From NCBI RefSeq assembly GCF_017094465.1, contig NZ_CP064791.1, forward strand, positions 62,001-126,000: a stretch of DNA of 64,000 nt, read 5' to 3'. The position numbers were made by a program, and so were the translations under genes. The stretch's first letter is position 1. Every line of letters begins with the position of its first letter. A model generated the notes under the pieces. It was given only the letters and a program-made list of their open reading frames with translations. It was not told where the DNA came from and did not search any database. This DNA is from Halapricum desulfuricans. GTDB lineage: Archaea > Halobacteriota > Halobacteria > Halobacteriales > Haloarculaceae. Positions 20,002 through 27,763 of the stretch are shown here, in pieces.

Positions 20002-20286
20002 TCAGACTGCGTCGGGTCGGATCCGAAACCGCTCGTAGCCGCCGTGGGACAGCTCGAGCGCCCCGAGCCACCAGTTCCAGCGCTCGACGAGCGAATACTC
20101 CGACGGCGCATCGCGAAGGTTCGCGACGATACGGTCAGCTGTTAACTCGTGATCGAGGTCTGATTCGATCTGCCCGGCATCGGCCAGATCACGCGCCTGC
20201 CTGGCGACGACGTGTGCTGGCCGGTCGCCGGCGTCGAACTCCGCTTTCAGTTGCGTTTCGAGCGTATCCGGGTCCACGCGTGTCAC
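20002..20286 (-). CDS. Haloarchaeal protein encoded with an RHH regulator
   Basis: A 94-residue soluble protein, mostly helical, with two Trp-rich turns (RWNWWLGALEL) and a basic C-terminal end. Its start lies 5 bases after the stop of the ribbon-helix-helix gene at 20292-20543, so the two form an operon. I recognise no family name. The arrangement of a small RHH protein with a small partner can mean a toxin-antitoxin pair, but neither the length nor motifs give direct support. Confidence 0.6.
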   Translation of the reverse strand: MTRVDPDTLETQLKAEFDAGDRPAHVVARQARDLADAGQIESDLDHELTADRIVANLRDAPSEYSLVERWNWWLGALELSHGGYERFRIRPDAV

Positions 20287-20291
20287 GTCCG

Positions 20292-20543
20292 TCAGAAGGT
20301 GTAGCCGTCGTCGCGAGGTTCGTCCTGCATTGCCGGATCCTGTTGGTCCTCGACAGTCTGAGAGAACATGTCCTCCTCGGCGGCCCCTGGGGTCGTCTCT
20401 TCCTCTTCGACGTCGTAGGCGGAGACGCCCATCGTCAACAACTCCTCGACGGCCTGATCGCGGTTGACGAACTCCCCCTGCTCGATGAGTCGCTCGATGT
20501 CGTTCTCGATCCGATCCGGTAACGACACTTCGATTTTTGGCAT
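20292..20543 (-). CDS. Ribbon-helix-helix (CopG-like) transcription regulator
   Basis: An 83-residue protein. Residues 1-45 are a ribbon-helix-helix: strand PKIEVSLP, then helices DRIENDIERLIEQGEF and NRDQAVEELLTMG. The C-terminal half is acidic and probably disordered. Such proteins bind operators as dimers. It is the first gene of a two-gene operon. The region upstream of the ATG at 20541-20543 has 'ttatacatatcc' on the minus strand, a likely TATA box. Confidence 0.8.
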   Translation of the reverse strand: MPKIEVSLPDRIENDIERLIEQGEFVNRDQAVEELLTMGVSAYDVEEEETTPGAAEEDMFSQTVEDQQDPAMQDEPRDDGYTF

Positions 20544-20655
20544 ACGTGTCGGTCTAGTTCGGATATGTATAAATCCACGGGGGGATGGGGGCTCCGTGAC
20601 ATCTTCTCACTTGTCAATAGCTACCGACTTGTATCTTCACTTCGTAGGTCGGTGC

Positions 20656-21114
20656 ATGTTGACCGGACACTTCCCGGATGCCGGCGAGCGCGCGCCCGAG
20701 GAGTTGCTCGCGGCGTACCTGGAGATCGTCGGCGACGTGATCGAGGAGCGAGGCAAGAACACTGTCATAACTGAGACGGCCCTCTCAGGAGACACAGTCG
20801 ATGCGATCGCTAGGTCTCCACCGGCGGGCGCTGGGACGACTGTTCCTGACGGCACCGGCGAACTTACCCTCACGGACGCGGCGTCGGTGCTCGCACTGTC
20901 CCCGGAGTTCCCTGATGCCGAGACCATCGCTGCCGAAGCCAGGGACATCCTGCTGATGGGGATGACGACTGCCGTGATGGATGTCGACGCTATCGCAGCG
21001 CGGCTCGGCGGCGATCTCGATCCGAAGACGATCCAGCAGAAAGTCGAAGGTCGCCATTCGATCACCCTCGAAGAGTACGCGCGTATCCAGCAGCTGCTGG
21101 AGGCCAACACGTGA
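20656..21114 (+). CDS. Haloarchaeal conserved protein (DUF5791-like)
   Basis: A 152-residue soluble protein from the ATG at 20656 (MLTGHFPDAGERAPEELL). It ends with a helical part carrying DILLMGMTTAVMDVDAIAARLGGDL and KTIQQKVEGRHSITLEEYARI. I believe this matches the halophile-specific family DUF5791, from memory; the repeated 'LTLEEA/ITLEEY' helix-turn-helix-like pattern suggests nucleic-acid binding but is not proof. Its TGA overlaps the GTG of the next gene (GTGA), so the two are translationally coupled. Confidence 0.7.
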   Translation: MLTGHFPDAGERAPEELLAAYLEIVGDVIEERGKNTVITETALSGDTVDAIARSPPAGAGTTVPDGTGELTLTDAASVLALSPEFPDAETIAAEARDILLMGMTTAVMDVDAIAARLGGDLDPKTIQQKVEGRHSITLEEYARIQQLLEANT

Positions 21115-21995
21115 CTCGCGTCGTGATTCTCGGATGCGGCTACGTCGGTTGTGAACTGGCCCGGCAGCTGCAACCCGATTATGAGGTCGTTGGCGTTCGC
21201 CGCTCGGAGGCGGGACTCCGGACCGTCGAGGACACCGGGGCGACGGCCGTGAAAGCCGACGTTACCGAAGCGGAGACGCTCGCTGCCGTCCCGGATGCCG
21301 ACTGGGTGGTCTTCGCAGCCTCCAGCGGCGGCCGCGACGCCGACGCCGCCCGCGAAACGTACGTCGAGGGGCTCCGAACGGCGGTCGATCACTTCTGTGA
21401 CCGGGGGACAGTCCCGGATCGGATCGTCTACACATCCAGTACCGGTGTTTATGGCGACCGTGACGGCGACTGGGTCGACGAGGGGACGCCGATCGATCCC
21501 GAAACGGAGCGCGGGCAGGTCCTGATGGAGGCCGAACAGATCGCTCGCCAGCGTCCGATCGACGACACGGACGGCACGGTCGCTCGGTTCGCCGGCCTGT
21601 ACGGCCCTGACCGATACCGCCTCGATCGGTATCTCGACGGCCCGGTCACTGAAGGCCATTTGAACATGGTCCATCGCGACGACGCCGCCGGTGCCGTCCG
21701 GTTCCTGCTGGACGGCGATCACGCTCGCCGTGACGTGGTCAACGTCGTCGACGACGAACCCGTCTCGAAGTGGGACTTCGCCGACTGGCTGGCCCGACAG
21801 TGTGACGAACCGGCTCCGGCCAAACAGACCATCGCGGAGCGACTGGACGACCCAGACCTTTCGGATGCGGCCCGCAACTGGATCGGCGCGGACAAGCGAG
21901 TCAGTAACACGAAACTGCGGGAACTGGGATACGACTTCGAGTACTCCACCTATCGGGCGGGGTATCGCGACGCGATCGAGACGCAGTGTGGATAG
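21111..21995 (+). CDS. SDR-type NAD-dependent epimerase/reductase
   Basis: A 294-residue Rossmann enzyme starting at a GTG that overlaps the previous stop. The nucleotide-binding start is VVILGCGYVGCELA (G-x-G-x-x-G). The extended-SDR part has VVFAASSGG, YTSSTGVYGD and a C-terminal half HLNMVHRDDAAGAV typical of atypical SDRs of the YeeZ/SDR_a type. The usual YxxxK is replaced by a 'GQVLMEAEQ' segment, as in that subgroup. The substrate is unknown. A second epimerase-like gene follows in the same direction after 38 bases. Confidence 0.85.
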   Translation: MTRVVILGCGYVGCELARQLQPDYEVVGVRRSEAGLRTVEDTGATAVKADVTEAETLAAVPDADWVVFAASSGGRDADAARETYVEGLRTAVDHFCDRGTVPDRIVYTSSTGVYGDRDGDWVDEGTPIDPETERGQVLMEAEQIARQRPIDDTDGTVARFAGLYGPDRYRLDRYLDGPVTEGHLNMVHRDDAAGAVRFLLDGDHARRDVVNVVDDEPVSKWDFADWLARQCDEPAPAKQTIAERLDDPDLSDAARNWIGADKRVSNTKLRELGYDFEYSTYRAGYRDAIETQCG

Positions 21996-22033
21996 CGCCC
22001 AACAGTTTTGGGCCCTCGCCCGCACGTGCGGGT

Positions 22034-23017
22034 ATGCCAACGGTGCTGTGTATCGGCGGGACGCGCTTTATCGGCCGGGCGACCGTTTCCGAGTTTCGGG
22101 AGCACGGATACGATGTGATACTCTGCAATCGCGGTCGCCATTCGAACCCGTTTGTCGACGACCCTGCGATCGAACACGTCACGTGCGATCGCCGTAACGA
22201 CGAGCAGTTGCGGGTCGTCGCAGACAGCGTCGATCCCGACGTTGTCCTGGATTTGGTCGCGTATTATCCCCGCGATGTCCGGGTCGCGACTGACGTCTTC
22301 GACACTGTCGACGCGTACGTCTTCGTTTCCAGTGGCGATGCCTACGGCGAACATCGGGTCCCCAAACGCGAGGGCGAGGCCGCCCTGGAACCGTGCACGA
22401 CGGAGGAGGCGACCGACGACACGCCAGAGACCTACGGCAAGCGCAAGGCGGAGGGCGATCGGGAGGTCTTCGCCGCCGCCGAGGGGGGCGTCCGGGCGAT
22501 GAGCGTCCGTCCGACGATCGTCTATGGGCCCCACGACTACACCGGACGACTGGATTACTGGCTCGCTCGAGTCGACAATCATGACCGGGTCGTCGTCCCC
22601 GGTGACGGCACGTCGTTGCACCAGCTTGCGTACGTCGGTGACGTGGCCAGCGCGCTCCGGGTCGTCGCCGAGGAGGGGCAGGCCGGCGAGGCCTACAACG
22701 TCGGCGATCGCCACGCCCCCGCGATGGCGGAACTGCTGGAACTGCTCGCGGCAGCCTGTGATAGGGATGTCGAGACGGTCTACGCCGGAGCTCGCGAGCT
22801 CGCACCCGATCTCCGTCTCGACGACTTTCCGCTGTACAACGACCAGCCACACCTCCTCTCGACCGAGAAGCTCCGCGGTCTGGGCTGGGAGTGGACGCCA
22901 CATGCGACGGCGCTGGAGGCGACCGTGGCCGAACACCGCGAGAGCGACCGGAACGGGAGCGATCGCGGCCCCCGTCGGGACGTCGAGGAGGACATCATCG
23001 ACCGACTGGGCATGTGA
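22034..23017 (+). CDS. NAD-dependent epimerase/dehydratase family protein
   Basis: A 327-residue extended-SDR protein from the ATG at 22034. It has the Rossmann motif CIGGTRFIGRAT, VFVSSGDAYGEH, the catalytic-like YGKRKAE (Y-x-x-x-K), VRPTIVYGPHDYTGR and HQLAYVGDVASAL. These are features of the group that includes chloroplast stem-loop-binding protein-like and UDP-sugar epimerases. The C-terminal 30 residues are charged and probably disordered. It is paired with the preceding SDR gene; a substrate cannot be named. Confidence 0.88.
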   Translation: MPTVLCIGGTRFIGRATVSEFREHGYDVILCNRGRHSNPFVDDPAIEHVTCDRRNDEQLRVVADSVDPDVVLDLVAYYPRDVRVATDVFDTVDAYVFVSSGDAYGEHRVPKREGEAALEPCTTEEATDDTPETYGKRKAEGDREVFAAAEGGVRAMSVRPTIVYGPHDYTGRLDYWLARVDNHDRVVVPGDGTSLHQLAYVGDVASALRVVAEEGQAGEAYNVGDRHAPAMAELLELLAAACDRDVETVYAGARELAPDLRLDDFPLYNDQPHLLSTEKLRGLGWEWTPHATALEATVAEHRESDRNGSDRGPRRDVEEDIIDRLGM

Positions 23018-23169
23018 ACCGCACGGAACTCCGGGACAGTGTCAGACCGGGACGACTCACAACTCCCGCATAGAACCGTCGAAGGAGGATCCTAAGATCG
23101 ATCCCAGGCGATGAGATCCCCAGAAAACACCAATTAATTAATAGGAATCCGTCCGCGCTCACATTTGCG

Positions 23170-25794
23170 ATGCACGAATCCGACGACACGGTCCGAGACG
23201 ACAGCGGACAGTCACGACGGACGTTCATGAAAGCGACAGGCGCGGCGACCGTTGCAGGGGCGATCGGTGTTGGCGCGGACAGCGTTGTCGCGCAGGGGCA
23301 GACGATCAACGAGCTACTCTCGGAGATGACCGTCGCCGAGAAGGCCGGCCAGATGATGCAGCCCGCGATCGGCTCGTTCGATACGACCACGGAGGATCCG
23401 TTCGCCCAGGTCGATACGATCGGTGACCTCTTCTCGGAACTCGGGACGGGGTCAGTACTCGCCGGGGGATCGAGTCCGCCGACACTCTACCCGGAAGAAC
23501 TCGTCGCGTCGATCAACGACCTCCAAGAGTACAACATCGAGAACTCGCCGCACGGCATCCCGTTTTTCTTCGGGATCGACGGCGTTCACGGCGCTGCGTA
23601 CGTCGACGGCGCGACAGCCCTCCCGCAGCGGATCAACATGGGTGCGACGCGAGATCCGGAACTGATCGAGGATGCCGAAGAGCACACCTCGGACGTGATC
23701 GCAGCGACCGGCTGCCACGAGACGTTCGCCCCGACGATCGAACTCCAGCGTGATCCGCGGTGGGGGCGGTTCTTCGAGGGTATTAGCGAGTCGTCGAAGG
23801 TCCTCGCCGACATCTCACGTGCGCGAAACCGGGCGCTGGAAACCAACGACCGCGTGACTGCGACGCCGAAACACTTCGCCGGCTACGAGGTTCCCGCCAA
23901 CGGTAACGACCGAGCGGCTGCCAACACGTCGATGCGTGACCTCCGGGAGACGCTGCTCCCGCCGTTCGAGGTCACCCTCGAGGAGGGCGGCGGCATGGTC
24001 ATGGTCAACAGTGGCTCCGTCAACGGCGTTCCGGCCCACGCGTCACACTGGCTGCTGACTACCTTCCTCCGGGAGGAGTACGGTTTCGAGGGCGTGACAC
24101 TCTCCGACTGGAACGATCTCTACCGGATGATCGACATCCACGAGATGTTCCCCGACAACGAGGACGGCAAGCGGATGGCGGTCGAGACGGCCATCGAAGC
24201 CGGCGTCGACATGGTGATGCTCGGAGGCGGCGGCGTCTCGCCGGCCCAGTTCGTCACCTTCGTCGAAGAGTTGGTCGAGGGCGGCGACCTCTCGGAGGAC
24301 CGCATCGACGAGGCCGTTCGCCGGATCCTCGAGCTCAAGCGCGATTTGGGTCTGTTCGAAGACCCCTACACGGACGAGTCCCGGGTCACCGACCTGGTCG
24401 GCAACGACGAGTCGGTTCGGACCTCCACGCAGCTCGCTCGCGAGTCGATGGTGCTGCTCAAAAACGAATCCGTGACTGAGGGCGGCGAGCCGGCGTTGCC
24501 GCTCTCGGGCGACGAGAACCTGCTGGTTACCGGCCCCGGAGTCAATCCCAACGGACTCGAGAACCGGATCCTGATGCAACACGGCGGCTGGACGCTCGGC
24601 TGGCAAGGCATCGAGGGCGGTGGACTCTCCGAGGATGGACCTCGGCCGGCCGGGAAAACGATGATGGACGTCCTGGAGGAGCGTCTCTCCTCGGAGCAGC
24701 TCACCCACGTCCCGACGACCTTCGACCGCTCGCAGTGGTGGGCACAACCCAGCCTCACCGACCACGAGCAGGCCGAACCGACGGAAGACTGGCGGTATCC
24801 GGCCTACCAGTTCACCGACGAGCAACGGAGCGCCGTCGAGGACGCGGCCCCGGACGCCGACGCCGTGGTCGTCGTCGTCGGCGAGGCTCCGCACAACGAG
24901 GGCTTCGGCGACCGTGATTACCTCCGCCTCCCGGAAACACAGCGAGAGATCGTCCGGACGGTCGTCGAGAACACGAGCGACGATACCCCGATTATCGGGG
25001 TCGAGTACGCGGGCAGCCCCCGCGGTGGACAGCGGACCTTCCAGCACATGGACGCGGTACTGTTCGCCGGTCAGCCGGCTACCGGCGGCGGTACCGCTGT
25101 CGTCGAGACGCTGCTGGGCGAGCACAACCCCTCGGGGAGACTCAGCTTTTCCTGGCCCCGGGAGGTCGGCGACATCTCGGTCGCTCACAATTCCTGGCCC
25201 GGGAACCTCGACGACCCGCTCTACCCGTACGGACACGGACTCTCGTACACTACCTTCGAGTACTCGAGTCTCTCGGTGACGCCCCCGACCGTCGGCAAGC
25301 CCACTCCCGAGAGCGACCGGCCGGTCCGGGTCTCCGTCGACGTGACCAACACCGGCGACGTGGCAGGCGATCACATCGTCGAGGTGTACAACACCCAGTC
25401 CTACGGATCGGTCATGCACCGCGATCGCCGGGTGGTCGGCTACGAACGCGCCGCCACGATCGAGCCGGGGGAAACAAGGACTGTCGAGGTCGACATCGAT
25501 CTGGCCGCGCTGGAAGTCATCCCAGGCGACGTCCCCGGGTTCGGCCCCCGGGCCATCGAGGCCGGCGAGTACGAATTGACCGTCGGCGACCTGACGACCA
25601 CGCTGACCGTCGAGAACGCTGGCAGGGTTACGAGCGCCCGTCACGTCCCCGGGCGGTTCGACATCGACGGCGACGGCGAACTCACAGTCTCCGACGTGAT
25701 GGATATCTACCGGCTCATCGAGGGCCGGGAGAGAGGCCGCGGCAACGCTTCCGAAAAGAGCCGTGGTACGGGCCGCGAGGGGCGCAGTCGCTGA
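23170..25794 (+). CDS. Tat-exported GH3 beta-glucosidase with dockerin-like C-terminal motif
   Basis: An 874-residue secreted glycoside hydrolase. Residues 17-45 are a twin-arginine signal (SRRTFMKATGAATVAGAIG). The GH3 TIM barrel spans about 50-400: GRFFEGISE, ATPKHFAGY and the nucleophile Asp in TLSDW at about residue 313. The alpha/beta sandwich with LLKNES spans 410-680 and a fibronectin-III-like domain 700-820. Residues about 835-860 read FDIDGDGELTVSDVMDIYRLIEG, an EF-hand/dockerin half-repeat, before a basic tail. It likely cleaves beta-gluco- or xylo-oligosaccharides outside the cell. A TATA-like 'aattaattaatag' lies about 35 bases upstream. Confidence 0.93.
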   Translation: MHESDDTVRDDSGQSRRTFMKATGAATVAGAIGVGADSVVAQGQTINELLSEMTVAEKAGQMMQPAIGSFDTTTEDPFAQVDTIGDLFSELGTGSVLAGGSSPPTLYPEELVASINDLQEYNIENSPHGIPFFFGIDGVHGAAYVDGATALPQRINMGATRDPELIEDAEEHTSDVIAATGCHETFAPTIELQRDPRWGRFFEGISESSKVLADISRARNRALETNDRVTATPKHFAGYEVPANGNDRAAANTSMRDLRETLLPPFEVTLEEGGGMVMVNSGSVNGVPAHASHWLLTTFLREEYGFEGVTLSDWNDLYRMIDIHEMFPDNEDGKRMAVETAIEAGVDMVMLGGGGVSPAQFVTFVEELVEGGDLSEDRIDEAVRRILELKRDLGLFEDPYTDESRVTDLVGNDESVRTSTQLARESMVLLKNESVTEGGEPALPLSGDENLLVTGPGVNPNGLENRILMQHGGWTLGWQGIEGGGLSEDGPRPAGKTMMDVLEERLSSEQLTHVPTTFDRSQWWAQPSLTDHEQAEPTEDWRYPAYQFTDEQRSAVEDAAPDADAVVVVVGEAPHNEGFGDRDYLRLPETQREIVRTVVENTSDDTPIIGVEYAGSPRGGQRTFQHMDAVLFAGQPATGGGTAVVETLLGEHNPSGRLSFSWPREVGDISVAHNSWPGNLDDPLYPYGHGLSYTTFEYSSLSVTPPTVGKPTPESDRPVRVSVDVTNTGDVAGDHIVEVYNTQSYGSVMHRDRRVVGYERAATIEPGETRTVEVDIDLAALEVIPGDVPGFGPRAIEAGEYELTVGDLTTTLTVENAGRVTSARHVPGRFDIDGDGELTVSDVMDIYRLIEGRERGRGNASEKSRGTGREGRSR

Positions 25795-25835
25795 ACGGGC
25801 GGCAAGGTTTTTACGCGGGCCGTTGATTCTCCGAT

Positions 25836-26894
25836 ATGTTTCAGAAGTCGATCTGGATTCGGCTGCCCCGGAACGTCCTCGTGGGTCACGGCGTTCTCGA
25901 GGACACCGTCAAAGCGGTCGAGGAGCTACACCTGGCCGGACGGCCACTGATCGTCACCGGCCCGACGCCGAAAGAGGTCGCCGGCGATCGCGTCATCGAA
26001 CTGTTCGAGGCGGCCGGACGCGACCCCGAGACCGTCATCGTCGAGGACGCTAGCTTCGCGGCGGTCGAACGCGTCATCGACGCGGCCGACGACGCGGACG
26101 CGGGCTTTCTGGTCGGGGTCGGCGGCGGCAAACCGATCGACATCGCGAAGATGGCCGCCGACCACCGCAACCAGGGGTTCGTCTCGGTGCCGACCGCCGC
26201 CAGCCACGACGGGATCGTCTCCGGTCGCGGCTCGGTCCCCGAAAAGGACACCCGCCACAGCGTCGCCGCCGAACCGCCGCTGGCGGTCGTCGCCGACACC
26301 GAAATCATCGCCGACGCCCCCTGGCGACTCACAACTGCTGGCTGTGCCGACATCATCTCGAACTACACGGCCGTCCGCGACTGGCATCTCGCACGCCGGC
26401 TGCAGAACGTGGAGTACTCCGAGTACGCGGGTGCGCTGTCACAGATGACCGCCGAGATGCTCGTCGAGAACGCCGACTCGATCAAGCCCGGACTCGAGGA
26501 ATCCGCCTGGGTCGTGGTCAAGGCGCTGGTCTCTTCGGGTGTCGCTATGTCGATCGCGGGCACGTCCCGGCCGGCGTCCGGGGCCGAACACCTCTTTTCC
26601 CATCGGCTCGATCGACTCGTCCCGGACGCGGCACTGCACGGTCATCAGGTCGGTGTCGGCTCGATCATCACCGCGTATCTCCAGGACGGCGAGCAGGGTA
26701 TGTGGCGTGACATCCGGGACGCCCTCGAACGGATCGGCGCGCCGACGACCGCCGAGGGACTCGGCATCGACGAGGCGACCGTGATCGAAGCGCTGACGAG
26801 TGCTCACGAGATTCGCGATCGGTACACGATCCTCGGCAACGGCATGAACGAGGAAGCCGCGCGGGAAGCCGCGCGTGTGACCGGCGTGATCTGA
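25836..26894 (+). CDS. egsA: NAD(P)-dependent sn-glycerol-1-phosphate dehydrogenase
   Basis: A 352-residue metal-dependent enzyme that makes sn-glycerol-1-phosphate, the backbone of archaeal ether lipids. Seen are LPRNVLVGHGVLED, the dinucleotide motif GVGGGKPIDIAK, PTAASHDGI with the zinc-ligand Asp, GCADIISN, and the zinc-binding His residues in GAEHLFSH and LHGHQVGVG. Length is as usual. TATA-like 'ggtttttacg' at about 25806-25815 lies close to the start. It begins 41 bases after the glucosidase gene. Confidence 0.96.
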   Translation: MFQKSIWIRLPRNVLVGHGVLEDTVKAVEELHLAGRPLIVTGPTPKEVAGDRVIELFEAAGRDPETVIVEDASFAAVERVIDAADDADAGFLVGVGGGKPIDIAKMAADHRNQGFVSVPTAASHDGIVSGRGSVPEKDTRHSVAAEPPLAVVADTEIIADAPWRLTTAGCADIISNYTAVRDWHLARRLQNVEYSEYAGALSQMTAEMLVENADSIKPGLEESAWVVVKALVSSGVAMSIAGTSRPASGAEHLFSHRLDRLVPDAALHGHQVGVGSIITAYLQDGEQGMWRDIRDALERIGAPTTAEGLGIDEATVIEALTSAHEIRDRYTILGNGMNEEAAREAARVTGVI

Positions 26895-27081
26895 TACTGT
26901 CGTCCGCCTGGACTGAGCATCCCGACGAGACGCCGTCCAGTGAATTTCTTCCGGATCAGCCTTTTCAGCGCGCACGACGCTTGCTCCTCTTCGCTGACGA
27001 CGCTGTGAACCCGTCGCTCAGTGAAACTGTTGGCTGTCGGCCGGCGCCGACATTCTTACGCTTGCCGACCAACGATGTCGT

Positions 27082-27600
27082 ATGAGCACGTATTCGATCT
27101 TGGTGCCGTCGCTCCTCGCAGTCGGAATCCTGTTGTTGTTGAGTGCGTTTTTTTCAAGCAGTGAGTCGGCGATCTTCTCGCTTCCCGACGACTGGATGCG
27201 GACCGCTGATACGGGCGGTTTGGAGGAAAGCCACACACTTCAACAGCTCCGCGCGGACCCGCATCGACTCCTCGTCACACTTCTGGTCGGAAACAACCTT
27301 GTCAACGTCGCTATCACCAGCATCGTCACACTCCTCGTCGCACGGTTCGTCCCTCCCGGCTTCACCGTCGTGATAGCAACCCTCTGCGTGAGCGTTCTCA
27401 TTCTTGTCTTCGGGGAAATCGTGCCCAAGTCCTACGGGCTCGGCCACGCACAGTCGTGGAGCCTCCGCGTTGCCCGCCCAATCTCCTACGTCGAGCGCGT
27501 ACTCGGTCCGTTGGTTGCGCTGTTTGATATCGTCACGCGGTGGCTGACGACATTCGTCGGTGGCGATCAACACATCGAGAAACCCTACGTCGACGATTGA
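27082..27600 (+). CDS. CNNM (DUF21) transmembrane domain protein without CBS domains
   Basis: A 172-residue membrane protein. It starts with helix 6-24 and the signature SAFFSSSESAIFSL, then LVGNNLVNVAITS, and LVFGEIVPKSYGL, the Mg2+/Co2+-transporter CNNM/CorC hallmark. A full family member continues with CBS and CorC_HlyC domains to about 400 residues; here the frame ends just after the last helix with HIEKPYVDD. There is no sign of the missing part downstream. It may be a natural short form or a truncated gene. Confidence 0.8.
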   Translation: MSTYSILVPSLLAVGILLLLSAFFSSSESAIFSLPDDWMRTADTGGLEESHTLQQLRADPHRLLVTLLVGNNLVNVAITSIVTLLVARFVPPGFTVVIATLCVSVLILVFGEIVPKSYGLGHAQSWSLRVARPISYVERVLGPLVALFDIVTRWLTTFVGGDQHIEKPYVDD

Positions 27601-27746
27601 TTTCGAATCACGGCGAGCGACGAGACGGCCGATCCCCGTCTCGCCACAGTGCTCTCTCCCGCTAGACGGCTGTTTCCCGTCCGTGACTCGTGTAATCACA
27701 ACCCATCTCACGATAAAAAATGATGCTTTGAAACAATAGCGTGTCC

Positions 27747-27763
27747 CATCTCTTCGGGAGATG
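27747..27763 (+). promoter_or_regulatory. Hairpin covering the CDC48 start codon
   Basis: Bases 27747-27752 (catctc) pair perfectly with 27758-27763 (gagatg), whose last three bases are the CDC48 ATG; the loop is ttcgg. A TATA-like 'gataaaaaatgat' at 27713-27725 would put transcription start near 27745, so the 5' leader would be almost nothing but this hairpin. A regulatory role is an inference. Confidence 0.4.

Noticed and set aside
20002-20543. Toxin-antitoxin pair
   Set aside because: The first protein is RHH-like, but the partner shows no toxin motif and has an ordinary haloarchaeal look. Without homology evidence I keep it as a regulator with an unknown partner.
24043-25644. Minus-strand 533-codon frame across the GH3 glucosidase
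   Set aside because: Shadow of the glucosidase reading frame; composition is not that of a protein.
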